Assembly: GCA_023436175.1 (NCBI GenBank)
Contig: JAEZKE010000102.1
Coordinates: 1-11,549, forward strand
Source: Methanobacteriota archaeon
GTDB taxonomy: Archaea; Methanobacteriota; Methanobacteria; Methanobacteriales; Methanobacteriaceae
Reading direction: 5' to 3'
Length of the DNA stretch: 11,549 nt
Position 1 is the first letter of the stretch. Each line of letters begins with the position of its first letter. Of this stretch, positions 6,322-11,549 are shown piece by piece. The notes under the pieces were generated by a model that was not told the origin of the DNA, made no database searches, and saw only the letters and a program-made list of their open reading frames with translations. The position numbers were made by a program, and so were the translations under genes.

Positions 6322-7884
6322 ATGTTTCGAGTGACAGATTTACCGAGAGGACTGAAGGTTTATTTTCCTCTTTTTGCTGTTTTTGTAGCGGTGTTTTCAA
6401 CAATTTTATACATATTTTCTCCTTTATTTATGTATACTTCAATTGATAGTGTTAGATTTACTTTAACAGCGGTTGTTGAGGGTGAAGCTACTATTATTGC
6501 GTTAGTTATAACACTGAGTTTGATCGTCCTTCAACTTACAGCTTCTTCTTATTCTACACGGGTTATAGATATATTTAAAAAATCCCCTGCAATCTGGATA
6601 GTTGTAGGAACTTATATCGCTGCTATTGGTTATGCGTTAACTGTGCTGTATTTTATAGACTTTATTTATTTCAGTAGCATTTTATACTTTGATATTGTAA
6701 TATGGATCGCATATTTCCTGGCTATTTTTGCACTTGGTTCATTAATACCTTATCTTTTAGGATCTATTGATATTATGAAGTCTTCAACTGTAATAGATAG
6801 ATTTGCCGAAAGAATAACCAATGAAAACATTTTATCTGGCGTACAGGAATCTGAAAAAATCATCGGTACTGAGTCAAGTGATATTAGCTATTCTTATATT
6901 TACTCGGATATAATGCGGCCAGTTATTGACACTGAAAGTGATCCTGTTCAACCTGTAATTGATATTATACACAGTTCCATGATGAAATACGATTATGGAA
7001 CAATGAGGTATGGTTTGAATGTACTGGAAAATTATATGATTAGCACCTTGAAAAATGGAAAATTTGAAAGGGAAGAACAGATAGTAGTAAAGCACATATT
7101 TACCCATTTAGAAAAGGTTGGAAAGTTAGCGGCAAGCCGTGATGACGAAGATTCGGTAATGGAAGTAATAATTACAATATATCTAATTGGAAAAACTGCC
7201 ATGGAAAATAAAATTGAGAGTGTAGTGGGTGAAGCGGTTAATTCCATTAAAAACATTGGTAGATTGGCAATAAATCGAGAAATGGTTGATATAAGAATAG
7301 CAGTGACAGATCTAATTGGAGAAATTGGAAGAGGAGCTGCTCAAAATGAACTTGATTTTGCAACCAGTGTAGCGGTTAATTCACTTGGAATTATTGCTAT
7401 AGAGGCAGCTAAGCATGCCCAACGAGGACTGGAAGAAACAGTTTGGATGGGAGGAACCATCTATGGGATTGGAAAGTTAGCGATAAATCAAAAATTGGAG
7501 CAGTCGGTTTCTAATGTAGTAAATTCTATGGGGAATATGGGAAGATATACAGCAAGAAATGATCTCCCTAAAACTACCATAAGAATCGTAAAGTATCTCA
7601 CTAATTTAGGGATTGCTACCATGGAAGGGGGCTTTAATGAAAATACAAATGATGTAGTTGAATACTTATGGGAAATTGGTAGAATTGCAGTATGGAGCGA
7701 TTTAAGTATTTTAGCTGCCCGTAGTATATTAAAACATGCCAAAGAATCACTTGAAGATATTAAAAAAAGATCAAAGGAACTTGAAGTTAAAGAAACAAAT
7801 TTAGCTGCACGATTATCATTGGAAAAAATTAATAAATTAATAAAGGAAAAAAGCGTTGAAGATGAGCGGAAAGATATGATATAA
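6322..7884 (+). CDS. DUF2254-like membrane protein with C-terminal helical repeat tail
   Basis: Function unknown. The 520-residue product has about four membrane helices (about 13-38, 55-75, 90-113, 121-148). Between them is the segment EATIIALVITLSLIVLQLTASSYSTRVIDIF (three parts of 54-84), which resembles the SL-V-LQLASSQYSPR signature of DUF2254 predicted membrane proteins. Residues 160-255 are soluble and contain DPVQPVIDI (207-215) and MKYDYGT (221-227), both conserved in the next gene. From about 258 to 470 there are about nine repeats of 23-25 residues of the form NSLxxIGRxAxxxxLxxxxxxVV (for example from 307, 330, 353, 378, 401, 424 and 447), each likely a helical hairpin, giving a solenoid. 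The end (470-520) is charged and probably a coiled helix. The solenoid suggests a scaffold for protein partners at the inner membrane face. A paralogue follows after 41 bases. Confidence 0.75.
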   Translation: MFRVTDLPRGLKVYFPLFAVFVAVFSTILYIFSPLFMYTSIDSVRFTLTAVVEGEATIIALVITLSLIVLQLTASSYSTRVIDIFKKSPAIWIVVGTYIAAIGYALTVLYFIDFIYFSSILYFDIVIWIAYFLAIFALGSLIPYLLGSIDIMKSSTVIDRFAERITNENILSGVQESEKIIGTESSDISYSYIYSDIMRPVIDTESDPVQPVIDIIHSSMMKYDYGTMRYGLNVLENYMISTLKNGKFEREEQIVVKHIFTHLEKVGKLAASRDDEDSVMEVIITIYLIGKTAMENKIESVVGEAVNSIKNIGRLAINREMVDIRIAVTDLIGEIGRGAAQNELDFATSVAVNSLGIIAIEAAKHAQRGLEETVWMGGTIYGIGKLAINQKLEQSVSNVVNSMGNMGRYTARNDLPKTTIRIVKYLTNLGIATMEGGFNENTNDVVEYLWEIGRIAVWSDLSILAARSILKHAKESLEDIKKRSKELEVKETNLAARLSLEKINKLIKEKSVEDERKDMI

Positions 7885-7925
7885 AAATTAAATGACAGTT
7901 TTTAGAGAAAAAAAAGTATTTTATA

Positions 7926-8750
7926 ATGAACTATAATATTATCATGGTGATTAAGGTTTCATTTAGGAATAATTGGTTGCGTGGATTGGCTACTTATTTA
8001 GTTATTTTTATACTGGTTGTATTAGTTTCATATTTTTTCTTCTATCATTTTAAACTTCTTTACACTGATATAGATAGTGCACGTTATGTATTAAGCGCTC
8101 TTATTGAAAGTGAGGCTACTATTCTGGCTATAGTTATTACTTTAAGTCTTGTAGCAGTGCAGCTTGCAGCTTCATCGTCTTCAAGAGTAATTGATATGTT
8201 CAAAAGAACTCCAGATCTATGGATTTTAATCGTGGTTTATATTTTTTCTATAGCATACTGCTTAACTCTGCTAAAACTTGTAATTAACACTCAAAATAGG
8301 ATTTCAGACCTTGAAAGTTATATTCTTTTTGCATACTACATCAGCATGTTTGCATTTATAGCTTTGATACCTTATATGTGGAATGTTTTAGACCTTATGA
8401 AACCTTCTGTTGTAATTGACAAACTTACAGAAAGAATTACAGAGAAAAATGTTTTAACAGCTGCCAGTGCAGATGGGAAGCTAATAGAAAAAGATGACCC
8501 GATCCAGCCGATTGTTGATATTATGAACGCATCACTGATGAAATATGATTATGGAACATTCAGAGAAGGTTTAAGGGCAATTTGGAATTCTACAATTAAT
8601 ATACTGGATAAAAATCTGGATAAAAATGAAAAAGAGAATATAATTAATCATGTTTTGTATCATCTTGAAACTGTTAAAGGACTATCTGCTGAATCTGATG
8701 AGGGTAGGTTAGTGGATGAAGTGATTGCTGATATTAAGAGGTATAATTAA
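7926..8750 (+). CDS. DUF2254-like membrane protein, short paralogue
   Basis: Function unknown. This 274-residue protein is a clear paralogue of the upstream one: DIDSARYVLSALIESEATI (48-66) against DSVRFTLTAVVEGEATI, AIVITLSLVAVQLAASS (68-84), SRVIDMFKRTP (86-96), DPIQPIVDIM (191-200) and MKYDYGT (205-211) all correspond. It has the same four membrane helices (about 22-42, 64-83, 98-121, 130-152). The alignment runs to HVLYHLETVKGLSAESDEG (242-260), the counterpart of the first repeat in the other protein, then ends; the remaining eight repeats are missing. So either this copy lost the solenoid or the other gained it by repeat expansion. ATG 7926 has no clear ribosome binding site; ATG 7944 in the same frame is possible and leaves all helices intact. 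With 41 bases between them the two genes are likely one transcript and may form a mixed complex. Confidence 0.75.
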   Translation: MNYNIIMVIKVSFRNNWLRGLATYLVIFILVVLVSYFFFYHFKLLYTDIDSARYVLSALIESEATILAIVITLSLVAVQLAASSSSRVIDMFKRTPDLWILIVVYIFSIAYCLTLLKLVINTQNRISDLESYILFAYYISMFAFIALIPYMWNVLDLMKPSVVIDKLTERITEKNVLTAASADGKLIEKDDPIQPIVDIMNASLMKYDYGTFREGLRAIWNSTINILDKNLDKNEKENIINHVLYHLETVKGLSAESDEGRLVDEVIADIKRYN

Positions 8751-8781
8751 TCATTAATTTGGGATATAGTTAATTATTTTG

Positions 8782-8815
8782 AGAAAAATAAAAAGGTAAA
8801 TTACCTTTATTTTTC
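8782..8815. terminator. bidirectional terminator-like inverted repeat between convergent genes
   Basis: AGAAAAATAAAAAGGTAA pairs with TTACCTTTATTTTTCT with only a two-base bulge; the centre is AAGGTAA-A-TTACCTT. A run rich in A on the left and T on the right gives U-rich ends for transcripts from both sides. It lies 31 bases after the stop of the short paralogue and covers the stop codon of the convergent coiled-coil gene. Confidence 0.6.
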
Positions 8816-9007
8816 TAAACTATCCTCTAACATCTCGAAGCGTTCTTGTAGCTCTTCCTCTGCTTTTCCAAGTTTAGTTACTAGTTTTAGTATATTGTCC
8901 ATCCAGACCATCATCATGTCCTGATCTGCTACATCTTTATATTTTGCCATTTTTGCATCTAGTTCTTTAGCCTCATCCAATATTTCAAATATTTTTGTTT
9001 CGGCCAT
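8807..9007 (-). CDS. small coiled-coil protein, 66 residues
   Basis: Function unknown; not recognised as a named family. The whole product is predicted to be helical by composition: Lys, Glu, Leu, Met and Ala dominate and hydrophobic residues recur at 3-4 spacing (EILDEAKELDAKM, 8-20; ILKLVTKLGKAEEELQERF, 39-57). There is a Met-rich patch DMMMVWMD (30-37) in the middle and no cysteine or membrane segment, so it is probably a soluble two-helix coiled coil that binds itself or a partner. It is a real gene: ATG at 9007 is preceded by AGGGGGAT with a short spacer, and the reading frame keeps a strongly biased composition. It lies 32 bases after the DUF169 gene on the same strand, so the two are probably co-transcribed. 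Confidence 0.75.
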   Translation of the reverse strand: MAETKIFEILDEAKELDAKMAKYKDVADQDMMMVWMDNILKLVTKLGKAEEELQERFEMLEDSLEK

Positions 9008-9039
9008 CTAATCCCCCTAAGCTGTTGCTTATTGAGTAT

Positions 9040-9729
9040 TTATTTCATAGATATGAGTGCATTTACAACACACCCTATATTCTCGCCGTTCATACCAACA
9101 ATTACCTCATTTTCTTTTATATCGGCATATCCTCTTGAACCGCTGCATCCAAGGGTTATGTTTGCGGTATTTTTGGTGAACGGGCCAGCCACAGCATCAG
9201 CACATATTGATTGAATTCCTGAAAAGCTTGCTTCTACTCTACCTCCTCGAGTATAAACCATAGCTTGAGCAAGTTTCATTGCCTGAACAGGTGTACATAT
9301 CACTACAATTACGTCTGGGTCAAATTTAATGTCTTCTAAAGGTGCGTATATTACAGCCTTCATCATAGGGTCTATTTTTGGGATTTCATCGAGGGTACGC
9401 TTTGCAGATCCAATACTTGAAAACCTTCCAAGGCTCTGGTAAAATTCACCTGTTTTTATCTTCTCTGGAGCTTCCATGAGTCCAATAGCGGATGCTCCTC
9501 CTTTACACATCTGCTCATCGTTTGTCGCATAGAACATTGCACCTTGGGATGCTTTCTGAACCATTTCACAGTGCCTTATATTTTCGCCTATTTTTTCTAT
9601 TCCTTCAGGAATATCTTCTTCCCTTAAAATGAATTTTATTGCCACTGGAGATTTGTCTAAACCTAGTCTCTCTTTAAGTTCTCTAGATATCATATCATAT
9701 CCTTCTACTTCACAAGTGCTTTCTGCCAT
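9040..9729 (-). CDS. DUF169 family protein
   Basis: A 229-residue cytoplasmic protein resembling the DUF169 family (COG2043), found widely in methanogens and other anaerobes; its biochemical role is not established. Seen: LKERLGLDKSPVAIKF (18-33), HCEMV with C54, CKGG with C75, ALMEAP-like turn GLMEAP, VVICTPVQAMKLAQA (142-156, C145), SFSGIQSICADAV (168-180, C176), and LGCSGSR (193-199, C195). The several conserved cysteines make a metal or cofactor site possible, but this is inference. No membrane segment is seen. The start is ATG 9729: GGTGA lies 5 bases upstream, and the in-frame GTG at 9738 that would lengthen it is part of that ribosome binding site. The small coiled-coil gene follows closely. 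Confidence 0.82.
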   Translation of the reverse strand: MAESTCEVEGYDMISRELKERLGLDKSPVAIKFILREEDIPEGIEKIGENIRHCEMVQKASQGAMFYATNDEQMCKGGASAIGLMEAPEKIKTGEFYQSLGRFSSIGSAKRTLDEIPKIDPMMKAVIYAPLEDIKFDPDVIVVICTPVQAMKLAQAMVYTRGGRVEASFSGIQSICADAVAGPFTKNTANITLGCSGSRGYADIKENEVIVGMNGENIGCVVNALISMK

Positions 9730-9782
9730 GATTCTCACCGTTTTTATTATATTATTTAACTTATTTATTTTTATTTGAAATT

Positions 9783-9793
9783 CTATTTAAAAT
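9783..9793 (-). promoter_or_regulatory. TATA-like box for the DUF169 gene
   Basis: On the minus strand this reads ATTTTAAATAG, a good TATA-like box. Transcription would start near 9761, about 32 bases before the ATG at 9729. The rest of 9794-9964 is AT-rich and holds no reading frame, only the T-rich end of the upstream synthase transcript. The assignment is by position and sequence only. Confidence 0.4.
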
Positions 9794-9964
9794 ATAATAT
9801 AAGTAGGAAATATTATGGATTTTTCCCTAATATTAACTCTTATATTGGACTAGTTAGATAATCAGAACTAATAAGTCTTGTAAATATGTAATAATCAATA
9901 TAAAAAGGATTAAAATAAGAATTAAATGAAAAAAAGTGGATTTATATAAAAATAAATTAATTTT

Positions 9965-10702
9965 TTAAGCTGATTTAATTCCACTAACCAGCTCTTCAAT
10001 TTTATTTTTAACATCAGAACTATCTTCAACTACTGTTCCAGTCACGATAATATCTGCACCAGCGTTGGCAATTTTTGCAGCTGTTTCACCATCACGTATT
10101 CCGCCGCCGACAATTACAATTATATTGGTCATTTTTTTGACTGCTGCAATCATCTGCTCAGGAATATGTTCATTAGCTCCAGAACCTGCTTCGAGATAGA
10201 TCAGTTTCATTCCAAAGCATTCAGCAGCCATTGCATATGCTACAGCTAAGTCTGGTTTATTTCTTGGAATTAGTTTAGCATCTCCAACCCATCCAACTGT
10301 TCCGCCAGGTTGAATAACAAGATATCCCATTGGAAGGATTTCTATTCCCATTTTTTTGATACCTGGAGCTGCTAACGCCTGAGCGCCTATTATCCAGTAT
10401 GGGTTTGCTGAATTTAAAAGACTCATAAAAAATATTGCATCGGCATATTTGCTTACACCGCTTATATTACCTGGAAAAAGAATAACCGGAACATCGATAT
10501 TTTCGCTCAATGCTTTTGCAGTTGCATCGAGTTCTTCGGATTCTGTTGTTGATCCACCAAGCATTATTCCGTCACTACCGCCTGCAATTGCTTCTTTAGC
10601 TATTCTGACAGCTTCTTCAGGATTCTGCTCTTCGGGATCTAAAAGTGTTAGGTGTAATTTATGATCCTTAAGTGTAGTTCTAATGTAATTTTCGACATTC
10701 AT
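9965..10702 (-). CDS. geranylgeranylglyceryl phosphate synthase
   Basis: Makes the first ether bond of archaeal membrane lipids: sn-glycerol 1-phosphate plus geranylgeranyl diphosphate gives 3-O-geranylgeranylglyceryl 1-phosphate and diphosphate. The 245-residue TIM-barrel protein shows the family motifs HLTLLDPEE (17-25, with the metal-binding Asp22), GIMLGGSTT (45-53), YLEAGSGA (169-176), GGGIRDGETA (199-208) and TGTVVE (221-226), which bind the glycerol phosphate and magnesium. Length is as expected for the family. ATG 10702 is chosen because the product then begins MNVENY, like relatives, and GATGAT lies 4 bases upstream; ATG 10711 and TTG 10714 in frame would add a few residues. The stop is followed on this strand by a T-rich stretch (TTTATTTTTAT), a likely archaeal terminator. 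The eL40 gene lies 144 bases upstream. Confidence 0.96.
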   Translation of the reverse strand: MNVENYIRTTLKDHKLHLTLLDPEEQNPEEAVRIAKEAIAGGSDGIMLGGSTTESEELDATAKALSENIDVPVILFPGNISGVSKYADAIFFMSLLNSANPYWIIGAQALAAPGIKKMGIEILPMGYLVIQPGGTVGWVGDAKLIPRNKPDLAVAYAMAAECFGMKLIYLEAGSGANEHIPEQMIAAVKKMTNIIVIVGGGIRDGETAAKIANAGADIIVTGTVVEDSSDVKNKIEELVSGIKSA

Positions 10703-10738
10703 TAGTATCATCAAGAAAATAGTTAATTAAAATAGATA

Positions 10739-10749
10739 ATATAAATATA
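10739..10749 (-). promoter_or_regulatory. TATA-like box for the geranylgeranylglyceryl phosphate synthase gene
   Basis: On the minus strand this reads TATTTATATTA, about 42 bases upstream of the start codon, placing transcription start near 10717 with a leader of about 15 bases. It lies immediately after the two hairpins that follow the eL40 gene, which fits a separate transcript. Confidence 0.45.
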
Positions 10750-10750
10750 G

Positions 10751-10804
10751 TGAGAGGTTAAACCTTCAAAAACCTCTCAAAAAACTTCTTAGAATTTTTG
10801 AGAG
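10751..10804 (-). terminator. overlapping inverted repeats downstream of eL40, terminator and possible alternative hairpins
   Basis: Three related words lie here: TGAGAGGTT (10751-10759), AACCTCTCAAAAA (10771-10783) and TTTTTGAGAG (10795-10804). The middle word can pair with the right one (10-base stem, 11-base loop) or with the left one (9-base stem, 11-base loop), but not both. On the minus strand the first hairpin is followed by GTTTTTG, fitting a terminator for the eL40 transcript. The alternative pairing may be chance or a switch. Confidence 0.5.
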
Positions 10805-10845
10805 ATTTTGACAGTTTTCAACCCCCAATATTATTTAGGGTTAAT

Positions 10846-10992
10846 TTAACCCCTTGGCTCTTTTGCTTTGTATCTTAGGCCTTTATATCCGCACTTTCTG
10901 CATACTTTTGCAGTTGGTGGGTTTCTTGCGTTACATTTTAAGCAAATTTTAATCTTGAATATTCTATTTTCTGCTTCTTCAAATCTAGCCAT
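10846..10992 (-). CDS. rpl40e: large ribosomal subunit protein eL40
   Basis: A 48-residue basic zinc-ribbon protein of the large ribosomal subunit, the archaeal counterpart of the ribosomal part of eukaryotic ubiquitin-L40. It has the two cysteine pairs CLKC (17-20) and CRKC (31-34) that bind zinc, with NPPTAK between them, and ends in YKAKEPRG. The start ATG at 10992 is preceded by a strong ribosome binding site, AAAGGAGG, 6 bases away, as expected for a highly expressed ribosomal gene. It lies between the Tsr3 gene (93 bases upstream) and the lipid synthase gene; a neighbourhood of ribosomal and rRNA-modifying genes is usual. Confidence 0.96.
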   Translation of the reverse strand: MARFEEAENRIFKIKICLKCNARNPPTAKVCRKCGYKGLRYKAKEPRG

Positions 10993-11027
10993 TATTAGCC
11001 TCCTTTATCATGATTTTTTAACACAGT

Positions 11028-11078
11028 TTAAAATTGAGTTCATCGATATAATCGTCTTAGTTCAATTATCTATATAAA
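11028..11078 (-). promoter_or_regulatory. candidate TATA boxes for the eL40 gene
   Basis: Two TATA-like words lie upstream of eL40 on the minus strand: TTTATATA (complement of 11071-11078) and TTTTAAAC (complement of 11028-11035). The first would give a leader of about 55 bases, the second about 14 bases. Which one is used cannot be told from sequence. Confidence 0.35.
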
Positions 11079-11085
11079 TATATTT

Positions 11086-11549
11086 TTAACTTATATATTC
11101 ATTTTGAATTTCTACAACTTCTAAACTGCTTTTAGCTTTAGAATAACTTTCTAAAAGCTCTTCATTGAGCGTTAGAAAATGTGGTCCCCACTTGAAACCC
11201 GACATAATATCGGTAGCTATATCTTTAAATCCAATTATATAAAAACTTGCTGCAATTGCTTCGGCAGTAGATAATATACATGGCTTTCCATAATTGGTGG
11301 GATTTGCAGCAATCATGAAAGGCAGTGATCTGCTGTTTTTGCCTGTTTTTAGCCTATAAGGAACTTTATCTAACCTTTTCCAGGAACAATCAAGTCCTAC
11401 AAGTCCTTTTTCCATTATTATTTCCCTATCTTCAACAGATAATGATTTTGGGGAGTATGGATCTAAAACAATTGCACCGGTAGGTAATTGATTTAATTTT
11501 GTGACTACTTTAACTTTTCCCTGTTTTCCAAGTTTAACTGTAGTACATT
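11086..11549 (-). CDS. tsr3: Tsr3 (DUF367) rRNA aminocarboxypropyltransferase, partial at 5' end
   Basis: Transfers the 3-amino-3-carboxypropyl group of S-adenosylmethionine to a modified uridine of small-subunit rRNA, a late ribosome maturation step. The frame runs off the right edge of the window; 153 residues and the stop are present, and probably 10-20 N-terminal residues are missing. Motifs seen: CTTVKLGKQGKV at the edge, GAIVLDPYSPKSLS, then GLVGLDCSWKR, LPFMIAANPTNYGKP, CILSTAEAIAASFYIIGF and SGFKWGPHFLTLN, in the family order. An internal ATG at 11415 is not the start because homology continues upstream of it. It reads in the same direction as eL40, with which a functional link through ribosome assembly is natural. 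Confidence 0.93.
   Translation of the reverse strand, partial: CTTVKLGKQGKVKVVTKLNQLPTGAIVLDPYSPKSLSVEDREIIMEKGLVGLDCSWKRLDKVPYRLKTGKNSRSLPFMIAANPTNYGKPCILSTAEAIAASFYIIGFKDIATDIMSGFKWGPHFLTLNEELLESYSKAKSSLEVVEIQNEYIS

Noticed and set aside
8807..8815. Inverted repeat overlapping the stop codon of the coiled-coil gene taken as a regulatory stem
   Set aside because: It fits better as a shared terminator of two convergent genes; no upstream leader structure supports regulation.
9794..9964. Possible small RNA or short gene between DUF169 and the lipid synthase
   Set aside because: The stretch is AT-rich with stops in all frames and no GC-rich stem; nothing positive supports an RNA gene.
10868..11077. 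Plus-strand reading frame of 69 codons over the eL40 region
   Set aside because: The minus strand here encodes the clear zinc-ribbon ribosomal protein eL40, which explains the open frame.

Overview
The window is very AT-rich archaeal DNA that most likely comes from a pseudomurein-walled methanogen of the Methanobacteriales (Methanobacterium-like). The evidence is two adjacent archaeal Mur-type peptide ligases, a geranylgeranylglyceryl phosphate synthase (ether lipids), an archaeal/eukaryotic-type ribosomal protein eL40, a Tsr3 rRNA-modifying enzyme, GGTGA-type ribosome binding sites and TATA-like boxes. The genus is an inference; the domain Archaea is secure. No rRNA, tRNA, CRISPR array or insertion sequence was seen.

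Left part (1-6062, + strand) is a cell-wall block. Two Mur ligase family enzymes (80-1645; 1679-3193) carry the ATP loop, the central-domain motif and the C-terminal domain motif, and each has a four-cysteine cluster like the zinc ribbon of bacterial MurT. A membrane-anchored or secreted protein with a VanW-like C-terminus (3174-4346) overlaps the end of the second ligase. Then come a MobA-like nucleotidyltransferase (4427-5077) and a membrane-anchored LytR-CpsA-Psr (LCP) protein (5225-6052) that ends in a hairpin. Together they suggest precursor synthesis in the cytoplasm (ligases, nucleotidyltransferase) and wall assembly or polymer attachment outside (VanW-like, LCP). Just after the LCP gene, about 6079-6225, lies a decayed second copy of the 3' end of the nucleotidyltransferase gene, so the LCP gene sits between an intact gene and a relic of it.

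Middle part (6322-8750, + strand) holds two paralogous DUF2254-like membrane proteins. The first has a long cytoplasmic tail made of about nine 23-25-residue helical repeats; the second stops at the beginning of that repeat region. Their function is unknown.

Right part (8807-11549, - strand) reads leftwards: Tsr3 (partial, running off the window), eL40 (48 residues), geranylgeranylglyceryl phosphate synthase, a DUF169 protein, and a 66-residue coiled-coil protein. Between eL40 and the lipid synthase there is a set of overlapping inverted repeats that can form two mutually exclusive hairpins. A bidirectional terminator-like inverted repeat separates the two convergent halves of the window at 8782-8815.
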